Source: Chrysopilus asiliformis
Taxonomy: Eukaryota > Arthropoda > Insecta > Diptera > Rhagionidae
Length of the DNA stretch: 64,000 nucleotides
Direction of reading: 5' to 3'
NCBI GenBank assembly: GCA_964034945.1
Contig: OZ035963.1
Span: 65,296,182 to 65,360,181 of the forward strand
A model generated the notes under the pieces. It worked only from the letters and a program-made list of their open reading frames with translations, had not been told where the DNA came from and did not search any database. Numbering within the stretch: position 1 is the stretch's first letter; each line of letters begins with the position of its first letter. Positions 23,273 through 34,355 of the stretch are shown piece by piece. The translations under genes and the position numbers were made by a program.

Positions 23273-23686
23273 CAGGGTGACCATACGTCCCGGATTTAGC
23301 CACTTAGTCCCATCGTCCGGGACACTAAATTTTTGTCCCGGAATTATGATTTGTATTTTGTTAATTATTAAAAAAAACTCACCTCGAAACCCAAAAATGT
23401 TCACCTGCGGCGCAGTTTGCTCAGAAATCACTACATCTAGAGGATTCTTCTCCAAAAAATTCGCCTGCAGCGCCTTTTGTTAAATAATTTTCAATAGCAG
23501 GATGTTAGTTTCTAGTAGTTTTGCCCGCGGCGCAAATTTCCTCGTATCCTAAAAATATAAAAACACACTTTTTATTTGTTTGGCGATAAAGACTTAAGTC
23601 GATTTTCAGATGTACTCAAAAAATACTGTATTAGACAACCGGTAATCTGTCCCGGATTCACACAAAAAAAAAATATGGCCACCCTA
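23273..23686. mobile_element. 414-bp hAT-type element with 8-bp TSD GGTTTGGG
   Basis: The left end is CAGGGTGACCATACGTCCCG. The right end is TATGGCCACCCTA, complement TAGGGTGGCCATA. The exact 8-bp duplication GGTTTGGG is present at 23265-23272 and 23687-23694, which is diagnostic of hAT-like insertions and indicates a fairly recent event. The interior has TCCCGG runs near both ends and three copies of the motif whose complement is TGCGCCGCAGGCGAA, at 23400, 23461 and 23521, about 60 bp apart. There is no transposase. The two overlapping frames at 23261-23483 on opposite strands are artefacts. Confidence 0.92.
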
Positions 23687-23699
23687 GGTTTGGGGCACC

Positions 23700-24670
23700 G
23701 TTTTCACACCTGAAGAGTGGTTTGGGACCGTGAATTGACATGCAAAGTGAATTTCATTTCTAACACCTTCATTTATTATTCAAATTATATTGTTTAAATG
23801 TTTTGTGTTTAATTAAATTTTAATGTTTTTTTGAGCTAACGAAAAATCTTCCTAACATTTGGCAGTTTAGCTGTAGGTACTAGGCTTGGCTTTTTCCACC
23901 CATGTATACGTATTATTAAAATATACTACCATATCCGTATGTTTTGTGCCAATTTTCCAATTCAATTCAAAATCGTGAATTACGAATTTTTCCCCTTCAT
24001 AACATAAACAAACAAACAATGAATAAACATAGTCTGACATCTGCTACTTCACCGTTAAACAAGATTTTCCCCCCAAAAATTTCCCAAGGAATTTGTAAAG
24101 TTAGTTGCCTTTAATTAAAATTTCATATTTCTTATGCTTTTTAATTACACATCGCACCTCTCTCGGTGTATTGTGAAATTACCGCGTGTACGAAAGGATT
24201 ATATTATATTATATTGACTGACTGAATATGAAGCATGAATCCAAAGTTCCCTTATCATAAACCTGCGGATAAAGGCACTTTTCTTTTAAATAATGAACGT
24301 GCCATGGAAGTGAATAAAATACCAAAATTTAATTTGTTAACGCTAAATAAAGATATTAATGGAATAATTGAGATAAAGATATTAATTCAGTGGTAAAAAA
24401 GATAAAATTTATTCAGAATTTATGAGTTTAGCGGTGACAGAGAGAACGTTTTTATTGCAGAAACATTTAATCTTCTGAAATAATTGTGTTAAAAAGAATG
24501 TGATTAAATTTCATAGGATGGAATTGGATATGTCTAGAAAAATTCTTTACTTTTAGGCGTTTAGAAAAAATATTGCCAACTTTTAGGTGTTTTAGTAAAT
24601 TTTCTTGACGCGCCTAAAATTAGACTAGATTTTAAGAATATTATTGAATTGATTTTAGGGATATTAGCTA
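23700..24670. other. AT-rich sequence without recognisable gene
   Basis: A short ATTAT array lies at 24198-24215. Otherwise nothing is assignable. Confidence 0.5.
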
Positions 24671-24679
24671 TTTTTTAAA

Positions 24680-25020
24680 AGCTTTTATTTAGCTTGAATT
24701 CGTGTCTGACTGTTTGTCTGTCTGTCAGATTCAAATTTTGCAATCCAATTTAGACCCACTTCCACTTTTCCGATTGACTTGAAATTTTGCACACATACGT
24801 AAGCCCGATGACAATACAATATTTTCGTTCTTGTAAGGATAAGTAAGGATAACGTGATTATCCTTTTCCTTAAATTTTCTGAAAAAAATCTCATCTGATG
24901 GTTTTTGGGGTCGCAGAGTCCGATTTTGATGTTAAGAATTTCGTAAAGATAACGGAAGGGCTTGTAAGGATATCGTGATTAGGATGACAAATAGATGCGA
25001 AGGCAAGCTAAATAAAAGCT
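24680..25020 (+). mobile_element. Complete 341-bp AGCTTTTATTTAGCTTG element with TIRs
   Basis: It starts AGCTTTTATTTAGCTTG and ends CAAGCTAAATAAAAGCT, a perfect 17-bp terminal inverted repeat that continues imperfectly (TTCGTGTCTG against TTCGCATCTA). The interior carries the CTGTCTGTC head, GATTGACTTGAAATTTTGCA, and TAAGGATAACGTGATTATCC with GGGTTTTTGGGGTC. This is the only copy in the window with both ends, so it defines the family as a non-autonomous inverted-repeat element. No clear TSD is visible (left flank TTTTTAAA, right flank ATATAAAA). Confidence 0.8.
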
Positions 25021-25029
25021 ATATAAAAA

Positions 25030-25225
25030 CGTATTCAATTTGTATGGGGGAGGGGGGAAGCAGTGGTCTGATTGGAATTTGATGTATGGATGAGTTATGT
25101 AAAATACGATTTTATATACATTTTCTCTTTATAATTTTTTTCAATATGACTCACCGTTTTCGAGAAAATTGCTAAAAAATGTTTCGTTTATATAGGGGAG
25201 GAGGAAGGAATGGTCCAATTTTGCC
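25030..25225 (+). repeat. 146-bp tandem repeat, about 1.3 units
   Basis: TATGGGGGAGGGGGGAAGCAG, GGTCTGATTGGAATTTGATG and CTCACCGTTTTCGAGAAAAT, with GGTCyrATT recurring at 25065 and 25212 (147 bp). It matches the array at 28165-28650. Confidence 0.8.
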
Positions 25226-25325
25226 CGTTTAAGAACTTAGCGTAGCCATTTACGAGAAATGTAACTATACGAAGTTTCTACCTCAATCCTTTCGAAAGTT
25301 ATGGTGTTTACGGATAGCCGGGCGG
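25222..25325 (+). repeat. Module inverted relative to its 28.7-kb copy
   Basis: CCGTTTAAGAACTTAGCG, CATTTACGAGAAATGTAAC, CTCAATCCTTTCGAAAG and TTATGGT are the reverse complement, in reverse order, of 28652-28750. In both places the module directly follows the 146-bp repeat, so its orientation has flipped in one of them. Confidence 0.7.
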
Positions 25326-25329
25326 ACGA

Positions 25330-27180
25330 ACGGACAAACGGACGGACGCACCGAAGGACATGTCATCCTTGTCATCCCTAACACCCCGGTGTAGTTAATT
25401 TTTGTGTCGAATGATTGATTCGATGCGTTACAAACGATATACTAAATCTAATATATCTCTAAAAAAACATCAAAGAAGTTGTAAAATTTATTCAATCTTA
25501 GGCACGTTATCAATATTTAGAAATGAGCCTAAATATTTTAAATGGAATATTAATTCATTTATTAAGAAATAGGTTTTTATTACATTAATGTTAAAATGTG
25601 GTGGGACTTCAACACATTAAATTAAAAATAGATTAATTTCAAATATCAAAAAGAAATTCTGGAACAACGAAATTCTGATATAATTTGCTATAGTCACGTG
25701 TGCAAGAATTTCCTTTGGATAAACATAATAAAATTCACCTGAATGCAAAATGGTAAGAAGTCTATTTTACGCCTCGTTTGATATCCAAAGAAACCTCATC
25801 ATTGATGCATTTGCGCTTGTGTGAGCATAAGAATGTGAAAATGAAAAGCGAAAAACTTTCGATGAATAAAAAAATTTTATCCGCAAGAAAACCACGCTTC
25901 CAATTTAGATGGAAATATGCAAGAATTCAAGGATACTCCATAATTGAATTTTGTTTACCACAATTCGCAAGACAAAAACGTTTCATTCTGACCTTTTAAG
26001 ATTTTTCATAGTGGATATAAAACAGGTAAGTACTAGAATTTTACCTAATCTGAATAAAATATAGGAATTATTATGAGCTTCGAAAATATCAGTAAAGTTT
26101 TTGTTTTTCTTTTCGGATTTCGTAATTTCACTGAACGTTGTAAGCATTAACTAAGAACACCGATGAGCTTTTGGCGTCTCGGGAATTTTATATAATTTTC
26201 GCTAACGTTAAGGTAAAAATGAAAGGTGAATTCTCGATGGAAAGTGTCGGATGTTAGCTAATTATGCTCAACGAAAATATAAACGATTATCCAGAGGTAA
26301 GTCAATCCACCAGTCAGGTTACGCTGTATTCAGACGAGGAGAGAGTTCCCGCAGGAAATGTTTTCTAATATTTTTTTGTTATTCAAGTAACTTTCATTTC
26401 AATCAAGAAATTTATCCAAATTAGGTAAAGGTCACATGCATTAGATATTTGTTTTTAAATAGAGTTACCTGAAAGTTGTGTACAAATTGAATAACATTTT
26501 AGTGCAAAAAAGTCCTTAATTTTAACGAGGCATATTTTTGTGTGAATAATTTAAATTCTTTGTCTCCAATATGCTGAAATAATTGTTAAGAATCAAAAAA
26601 TTGCTATTTGCTTGAAAATCCTTTGCAGATATTTGGGATATTAAGCACTCCTTGCCTGGGTGGATCGACTAAGATCAAGACATTTTGTGAATAGATCGGA
26701 AGAAAAACCTCGCGATCATGAAAAATAAGTCTAATATGTATACTCCTATATCGTCCTTTATTTTTAAATGCACTCAAATAGAAATTTAAAATTTGATAAT
26801 TTTGATGACCAAATCCTTTATGTACGCCTTGAAGTTACAGGACATCTTTATTTTCTCACAAATTGTTATTCGAAATGTACGGGCACAGATTTAAAAATAA
26901 TTCATGTCTGCCATCCTTAAAGGAAAAAAAGAAAACTACACACAACAGCGATTTAAACCATATGCCAGCACAATTATTTAGTGGTTGCGCAATTTTAATT
27001 TAAAATAAAATTTTCCGTATATTTCATATATGATTGAGGACTTCAATCATTTAGATATGCACCACCAACATGTGTTACACCGAATTACACTTTTAATACG
27101 TTCATCACATTCCTGTAAAAATGGCATTTGTTGCTAAGCCAATTCGAATGTTTTTCTTTTATTTCGTTCTTATTTTTTTA
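25330..27180. other. AT-rich sequence without recognisable gene
   Basis: A GGACGGACAAACGGACGGACG-type stretch at 25320-25350 resembles the CCGAC tails of other dispersed repeats. The frame at 25778-25999 has no recognised features. Confidence 0.5.
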
Positions 27181-27189
27181 TGTTTTCTA

Positions 27190-27600
27190 TCATCTGGACA
27201 TTACGAGTATTTCGTCGAAAGAATGTTGAAATGAAACGTTCATCTTGGCCAGGTTTTACGTGTCGGACACGTCGCATTGAGTGCCAGTAAATGCGATATG
27301 GATATGAATAGCTGTAGGGATACTGGCAGGAATAAGATAATGGAGGATTCCGTAACCTGCTACCTACAGGAATATACAGAGGAATTTACGTGGCTCACAG
27401 CAAAAACATGTTCGAATATTATATAGACATCCGCATATGCTGACAACATGTTGTGTTACTGAATCTAGGTTAGACCATGAGAATATTATGTGCCATTTGT
27501 TCGTTTCGTTTGTCCAGTGCCGGTAATGGTCAAGAAAAATTAGATTCCGTACATGTTTAGGTCTTGCTATAGAATACTTGGCATTGGACACTTAGGAGGT
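27190..27600 (-). pseudogene. Possible fossil Tc1-like transposase
   Basis: On the minus strand the 75-codon frame 27364-27591 reads ...HYRHWTNETNKWHIIFSW, which resembles the Tc1 transposase stretch that ends in (V/I)FSDE around the second catalytic Asp. Shortly after, another frame gives a CQHM-like string where many family members have LQH.DGR. Further downstream, in a shifted frame, a FQHSFDE string sits where the family has FQQDNARPH. The catalytic Asp is not preserved and frameshifts and stops are present, so it is dead if it is a transposase. No terminal inverted repeats were found. The resemblance is judged by eye and may be chance. Confidence 0.3.
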
Positions 27601-28160
27601 GTAACTCACAGCCACCCTATTCTCACACCCATTTCGGCGAGTATCGATGCGCACTTCTGCGATCCTTGCCACCGCTGACCACGATGTCTGATAGTTGGAC
27701 ATGGGAAGTTTCACACGCTGCCAAGTGTTCATAATCTTATTTTGTACATGGTTTTATATTTTTGCAGAGCTTTATCCGAATCTCATCCCTTAAACGAAAC
27801 TCCATAACGAAGTTGGTCACCACCCTGAAACCAAATTTACTTGAAGTTTGCCCTTAAAGTATTTTAGCCGAGCAGGAAATGTGTGTGGGGGGTTGGCGTG
27901 AAAAATAAAATCCTAGCATTTGCTTAGCTAGAGTAATTCGACTGATGGAAAATGTTCTTGTGTTTATTTTTGCTATTGCGAGAAATATAAAGAAAATGGC
28001 TGTGAATTCGAGATGATAAGAATTAAAAACTCTAAAAATATGCGATTTGTCGCAAAATGAGCTCTAAAAAGATTTAAAAACATAAGAAAAGCTACAATTG
28101 CCAGGGTCCAATCTCTATATGATGAGATACTCTATATGATGACAGACAAAATGTTTATAT
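27601..28160. other. No recognisable gene
   Basis: 27600-27720 is GC-richer and might extend the decayed frame above (minus strand). I could not align it to a domain. Confidence 0.4.
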
Positions 28161-28164
28161 TTAT

Positions 28165-28650
28165 TTAAAAAAAATCCATTTGGGTAGGAGAGGGGGATAG
28201 GAGTGGTCCGATTGGAATTTGATGTATGGAACGTTTATGTAAAATCATATTCTAAATAGATTTTACCTTTATAAATTTTTCAATACAACTCACCGTTTTC
28301 GAGAAAATCAAAAAAAGTACTCAATTTGTATAGGGCAGGGCGAAGGAATGGTCCAACTGGATCTTGATGTATAGATAAGTTATGTAAAATTATATTCTAA
28401 ATAGATTTCGTCTTTATTATTTTTTCGATACGATGCACAGTTTTCGAGAAAACAGGAAAAAAACATTCGTTTTGTATGTGAGAGGAAGAAGCACTGTACC
28501 GATTGGATTTTTATGTGTGGATGAGTGATGTAAAATCCTGTTCTAAACACATTTACCTCAATAAATTTTCCAATATGACTCACCGTTTTTTGAGAAAATT
28601 GCAAAAAACTGTCATATTTGAACGGGGGAGGGGGAAGAAATGGTCCGATC
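28165..28650 (+). repeat. Tandem array, about 3.3 units of 146 bp
   Basis: The landmark GGTCCGATTGG-like string recurs at 28205, 28350, 28496 and 28642 (steps of 145, 146 and 146). CACCGTTTTCGAGAAAA and TTTGTATrGGGrAGGG recur in register. Units differ by perhaps 20-30 percent. Shorter arrays lie at 12915 (minus) and 25030. The small frames on both strands are shadows of the repeat. Confidence 0.85.
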
Positions 28651-28755
28651 ATACCATAACTTTCGAAAAGATTGAGCTAAAGACTTGAATTATTTTACAG
28701 TTGCATTTCTCGTAAATAGCAAGGATAAGTTCTTGAACGGGCAAATCCGTTCCCT
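28651..28755 (+). repeat. Module associated with the 146-bp repeat
   Basis: ACCATAACTTTCGAAAAGAT, GCATTTCTCGTAAATAGC and AAGTTCTTGAACGGGCAAAT. This is the inverse of 25222-25325. Confidence 0.7.
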
Positions 28756-30510
28756 TAAAAATTTCATCACTATTAGTTTTGTAGTTTTAACAATAACATT
28801 TTCCAGATCTAAAAACTGTTGGTCGTTTGGTCCAAATGGATTCAAGATATGAAATCAGCATGTGAAAATAAAGTATACTATTGTGATTGAGAGAAACAAA
28901 AAGCGTGTGGGACAATGTAATTTTTGTTAGAGACTAAAAATTTTTTCAATACTTTTGGAAAAATCAAAAGCAATGGAGAAAATTTCCCTAAAAGCGCAGA
29001 TTAGCCTTAATTTAATCGCATTGAAATACTGTAACTAAAAAACTCTTCGCCCCAGCTTTTAGAGTCGAGACCTGGATTATCTGCGGCTTCATGGGTCGAG
29101 TTAAATGCCCAAATTATTGTATTGATTTCGTTCAGGACTTGTTAATCACGCGCCTGGCAAAAAAAACTGCAGACTCAATTGGGTTTTTTTGAAAATTTAA
29201 ATCAATAAGAATCTCCCATGATGATCGCGCCGAGAATTTTTTTTTCTGCGGTGCCGAAGATTTAATGAGTTGAGCTGTTGTAAATGTCTGTACATTTTTC
29301 ATCCCCTGGACACATTTTTCGGTAGCAGTGGTCAGGACGATACTTGATACTTGCAGATGGCTGAGTTTGTCCATTCGTTCGTCCAGCTTAATTTCGGTAC
29401 GTGCGGAAATGTCGTCCGTCGCCGTCCAGCAGCGCAGCGCCATGCAAAAGCCCTAGGATAAGGACTCGAAATTGGCTTCGTGGTGTGTGTCCTAGTATGG
29501 AATTATTTTTATGCTAAACTGGCAAACCAGAGCCATGTTTAATGGCCAGGATGAGATTTGAATTTTTTTTTTTTGTCGCCGTGACTTGAAAGAGTTATGA
29601 CGCGGAAACATTTGCATCGGACGACAAGGAAAAAATAACAATCAGCGAGAAAATGGGTGGGAAATTGAAATAAAATTCCGCCCTGTTCCATCTTCCTGTG
29701 GCTACCAGGCTATGTGTGTACCAGGAAAGTAAGGTAATTTAGCTAGGAGTGTTCGGTTTTATTGGTTTTTGCCGTCAAAATCACTCCCACAACAAATGCG
29801 GGAGTGATTTTTAATTTTTATATCGCTATTAAATTGTTTTATGAGGATCAATGAATATTTAGTGCTACACGTTCATATGCAGCATTTTTTCGTTGTAAGT
29901 TGGAGCATTAAATTCGTTATGGGAAAGTCGATATTTATGGTAAATGATTGTTTACGGTAATCCCTTTGATGTCATGGATATTTGAAGCTATGCGGTTTTA
30001 CGGTCTGAATTTTTTATTATTAAAATGTGTGGCAATAAAAATATTATAGACTGGAATTCACTTTAAAATCAATTTCAACATTGGTTTGAAAAACAATTGA
30101 CTTAATATTTACATTTTTAGAGAAGTTTTTTTTTGATAAACTATGTGGATTTATCTGGCTATCTTTATTTTTTTTTATCTCTTATGTATTGCGATCCAGT
30201 TGAGTTTTTTTTTTAAATTTTAAACGTAAAAATAATTTCCTTCGTGCAAAAGGATTTTAAAAATCAACTACAGACACTCTTACTTTCACAATTAAAAATT
30301 TGAAAAAATTTTAATTCATTACTTTATTGAAAAAATTTAAATTCAGAGAAATTAGCTGCTTTCCAATTCCCACAAAAATCACCAATTCTTGTAAGTAAAC
30401 GTCACATGCAGACTTTTTTTTAACAACTAAGACGTAAACGATTCAAAAAGTACAAAATAAACTTCAGTTTTGGAAGTTTTTTAAACACAAATGTGAAAAT
30501 TCCAACTTAG
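28756..30510. other. No supported gene
   Basis: The minus-strand frame 29132-29443 (103 codons, starting MALRCWTATDD) lies in a more G+C-rich patch. It has no recognised domain, no strong splice sites and no clear promoter, so it is not called. A 12-bp hairpin lies at 29777-29811. Confidence 0.5.
29777..29811. other. Perfect hairpin AAAATCACTCCC / GGGAGTGATTTT
   Basis: A 12-bp perfect stem with four consecutive strong pairs and an 11-nt loop. No T-run terminator role is expected in an animal genome. It may be a relic of a small inverted-repeat element. Confidence 0.6.
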
Positions 30511-30515
30511 AAAAA

Positions 30516-30530
30516 TGCGCCGCAGGTAAA
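30516..30530 (+). repeat. Isolated TGCGCCGCAGGTAAA motif
   Basis: A solitary match to the recurrent motif, followed by AATTTAATAAATTATT. No neighbouring motif or terminal repeat was found within 100 bp. Confidence 0.5.
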
Positions 30531-30657
30531 ATTTAATAAATTATTACAAAAAATTGATTTTTCAGGGACTTTGTTTCGGGGACGACATTACGCTATCACT
30601 CCCCAAACAAATGGTTTTTTTTTTAAATAAAAATGTCGCCTGTCCTCATATAGAGTA

Positions 30658-30941
30658 CTAGAGGCTGCGCCCCGAACGGTTTCGCGGTTCACCCCCCACC
30701 CACAGGACGGCCTTCGGCCTCCCCGCGGAATCGTCCGCGGCCTCCGGTAGCGCGTCTAAGTTTCCAGATCACTTTACCCCCTCCCCTTACTCCCCCACCC
30801 CTCGCGCTACTTTTCCGTATGCCTATGTTGAAACCAGAACGACCACAGGCATTCATGCCAAATTTAAAGTCAATCGATTCAGCCGTTTTCGCGTGAAAGA
30901 GGAACAGACAGACACCAACTCTTTTTTATATATTAGTATGA
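30658..30941 (-). mobile_element. 284-bp mini-Helitron, complete ends
   Basis: On the minus strand it starts TCATACTAATATATAAAAAA, preceded by A, and ends CTAG, followed by T. Insertion between A and T without duplication, a TC start and a CTAR end are the Helitron signature. Just before the end lies a GAACCGCGAAACCGTTC stem region, then GGGGCGCAGCCT and CTAG, so the hairpin sits about 12 nt from the terminus as expected. No Rep/helicase coding is present, so it is non-autonomous. Confidence 0.88.
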
Positions 30942-30984
30942 TGATTTGACGATTGGTCCCTGCCTTATAATAGCTTTATTTGTG

Positions 30985-31176
30985 CAACGCGTTCTCGAGT
31001 TATTTAAGATACATACAACGGACAGATCGGCAGACCGTACAGACAGATGCACGGACATCTTCATAATTTTGCCTGAAACGGATTTCTTACTAATCAGAAA
31101 ATTTCTATCTGACCGTTATAAATACTCACTGTGTCCGTTATAAATACAACACTTTCCCTCTATAGAAGAGGAAAGT
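30985..31176 (+). repeat. Dispersed repeat ending in the ACTTTCC hairpin
   Basis: ACGGACAGATCGGCAGACC and ACAGATGCACGGACATCTTC lead to AATACAACACTTTCCCTCTA and TAGAAGAGGAAAGT (hairpin 31151-31176). Similar order is seen at 5880-6019 (GACAGACCGACAAACTG, ACAGATGCCCGAAAATCCTC). The 65-codon frame here is a shadow. Confidence 0.65.
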
Positions 31177-34006
31177 AAAAAGATTAAATGAGAAAAAAGA
31201 TGGCGTACTGCCATATTGGTTTTCACTCATTTCTAAAACTCCAGTTGCCAATTAAACACCATTTTACATGCTTACCACTGCAGTGCGCGCCTCAACTAAG
31301 AAAAACTTCAATAAAAAATGGCGAAAATTTCATTTTCTTGTGTTTAAACGCCTGGCATATAAAGCAAAGGAAATAGGCATCAGCGGAATGACGAATTTTG
31401 CATGAATAAATTTAAACAACACATTAAAAAAAAAACGAAAAAACTATAGGTTTTAAGTATGGTATTTCAGCTATAGTTGACAAAATGTCCATTTGTAGAT
31501 GACCTGTTTTCTGGTTTTATTGTTTGTATTAATGACATATTTTGCATGGGTAATTGCGGAAAAGCTAATTGTAAAAAAATTGTTACAGATTCCTGCCTCG
31601 TATACCTCTTCCAGTGTAAATACACTAACCTACATTACTGTTTACAATACTTTTATATATATGCTCCCCAATAAAACAGTAAAAAAAGGCCAACTTTGTA
31701 AGTTGAAAAGGGAAAAATACTAGAAAATGTCAGAAAATTGTCGCTTATATCAATTTGAATGTTTTACAAAACATAAAATGTTAAAAGCATAAAATTAACG
31801 GAAAAGTAATTTTGATAATGACCGAAATAATTTTCGTATATTTCGTGGAAATTACTTAAGTTTGAATGTTACAGAAAAAGGTCTGTTCTAATTACTATTC
31901 TACGAGTTCAGAGCTGTAGGTCCTGACTCCTCTTTCCGTTTCCTAGACAGCAAACAACAACAAAAAAAAAACTCCTTAATAAGGTAAACATGAATAGAAC
32001 GGAAAACTTAAATGACGCGTACCACTGAAATTCATTAAATGACAAACATAAATGTATATAAATATGTACCGGAATGAATATTTATTGCGAAAGTTAAAAA
32101 TATGTACTTGATTTTAATTTGGTTTACAGCAAACGAAATACTCGCTGGTCTAGGCAACGACAATTAGTAATATTAACAAAAACCTAAATCAAACTGATTA
32201 AAAGCGTTTAATTAAACGAAAATAGAAATGAAATTAAAATGTCACAAATGTCATGTTTTCACTCTTTGAAAACATCAGGAAATGAGGTGCATTCGTGTAT
32301 TAAATGAGTTTTACACATTTTCTTTACAGTTTTATGAATTTTAGTGACCAATTTGGCATTGGAAAAGCAATTTTCCACACAACAACTTTCCAAAAACTTT
32401 TCGTAAAATAATTATTATTTACTTTTGATGTCATTTGTGGAGTAGAATTTTTGTTTTTGCAACATAAATAAATCTAGACTTAATAAAATGTTTGTAATAA
32501 TTCAAAAGAAAAAAACAGAGATGGAAAACGTTATCGTAACGTAACGAAATAACGAAACAAAATAAAGGTTTTCCGGTTTTTCCTCAAAATTGCGCTATAA
32601 CGTTGTACCAATTTAATTCCGTTACCATAACGAAAAACGTAACGAAAACCGAAAAAAAAACGATCTTGTTTTTTCGTTATTTATTTATTTTTGATTTATT
32701 TTATTTTTTATTGTTTTTTTTTTGTGAAAAGTTTATCAAGTATAACCCCACAGACCTACCTACCATGCATAAAATATAATTAAAAATATTGGGGTAGTAT
32801 TTTTAATCATATTTTGACTTTGTTTTGGTCAGATTCGCTTTACTTCTGGAGATACGATGAAGAAAATGTTGTAAGCAACTTTTAGGTATCGAAAATGTTT
32901 TCTTTTTAGTAGGCGGAAGAAAAGTCCGCGACGTTAAAATAGCCTAGGAAACTTCAAAACTTTATTGTTCTGTTCTGTTTAAGTTTTACGAGCTGCATGA
33001 AGTGACGAGTTCTCACCGTGGCCCGACTAATCAAACACTTTCACACCAAATATATATCTATTAAACAATAGGCTTGTGTGCCTGTCTGTCTGCCGGTATG
33101 TCTGTTCGGTTAAAACTCGAAAACATCTGAACTGATTTGGATAAAACTTTCAGGGCAGCTTACTAGCGCCAATACGCGGGTTTTAGACTACTGGGCAATC
33201 CAAGGTCTCTCTTCTTTCTTACCAGTTTCCTCGATTCATGCATTTTTTGGTTTTATTCACTTAATTTTTTTTATCCTTTAACCATTTATTCCAAAAATAA
33301 TATGTTTTGAAACTTCAAAGAAGTTTGGACGTAGTTTAATGCTAGGCCAGAGGCCTTCTACAATGATAGATTTTGTTTCTGATTTCTAAAACATTTTTCC
33401 AAGCAAAAAAATTAAACCTAAAAAAACTACTATTTAGTAAAATATTCGTACTGTAAAATGTAAAAAAAATAAAGAGATTAAAACAAATCATTAAATACTG
33501 CTCTTAAAACCATGTAACTTTCCCTAGCAAAATAAAAGCTTTCTTTATTCGAAATCATCGAATATGTCACCATATCTAAATAGGTGAAGCATTACGAAAT
33601 TTCATAAAAAAAAGACATAAAATTCATCTCGTTACAATCGTTGATGGGGCATAAAACGTTTGCACCCTTTCCCAATACGGATTTATGGCAAAAAATCAAA
33701 GAAAAAAAAAACGATTGAATTCCAAAGTCATGCAGCTAAAGGGTTCGCTACGTGAAAATCATGCAAATTATGCGCCCTCCACCAATAAAATTTCATGTCG
33801 CAAAACTCTCAAAACAAGATATTGGCAAATAGCGAAGCAGCTCCATGATTTAAAAATAAACAAAAACAATAAAATAGCGGATAGTAAAAAAAATTGGAAC
33901 ACTGCAAATTCCTAAATCTCGCGGAAAGGATATTAAGGAGGATTTATTTGAAGTCTCTTACGTAAGAAAAGAGTCCCAAGTCAAATGGCGTTCTGTAAAT
34001 TTTATG
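31177..34006. other. AT-rich sequence without recognisable gene
   Basis: It contains the degenerate AACG array at 32525-32665. The Lys/Asn-rich frame at 33685-33915 is typical of random AT-rich DNA. Nothing else is assigned. Confidence 0.5.
32525..32665 (+). repeat. Degenerate AACGTAACGAAA tandem stretch
   Basis: AACGTTATCGTAACGTAACG, AATAACGAAACAAAAT and later ATAACGAAAAACGTAACGAA: recurring AACG(A/T)AA units separated by a TTCCGG insert. It is similar in style to the arrays at 7325 and 63660. Confidence 0.55.
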
Positions 34007-34009
34007 TTA

Positions 34010-34355
34010 TGCGGCGGTCACACGACGCTGTTTTGCCAGCCGCTGGCTGCTGTTGCTACTTGCCAGCGCTACTAACCAACAGCAGCCAGCGGCTGGCAAA
34101 ACAGCGTCGTGTGACCGTTGGTTAGTAGCTGTTGGTTAGTAGCGCTGGCAAGTAGCAACAGCAGCCAGCGTACTGAGAGGGTTAAAACGATTTATACTTT
34201 AGTAGCGCTGGCAAACAGTGCGCTGGCAAACAGTGGTATGACATTTGAATCTGGGAGATTTTTTAAATAATAAACGTCACACGGCGCTGTTGAAACGGCT
34301 GCTAACAGCCAAACAGCCACTAGCGCTGGCAAAACAGCGTCGTGTGACCGCCGCA
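34010..34355. mobile_element. 346-bp Harbinger-type MITE, TSD TTA
   Basis: Ends TGCGGCGGTCACACGACGCT and AGCGTCGTGTGACCGCCGCA are perfect inverted repeats, flanked by TTA at 34007-34009 and 34356-34358. It belongs to the same family as 19185-19598. An inner perfect inverted segment (CAGCCAGCGGCTGGCAAAAC and CGTCGTGTGACCG near 34085-34118) repeats the terminus, so the left end has been duplicated in inverted form inside the element. No coding capacity. Confidence 0.93.

Noticed and set aside
28165..28650. CRISPR-like array of repeats at regular spacing
   Set aside because: Whole units of 146 bp repeat with no unique spacers; this is satellite-type DNA in an animal genome.
29132..29443. 103-codon minus-strand frame in a GC-richer patch
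   Set aside because: No recognised domain, no splice or promoter signal; could not be distinguished from chance.
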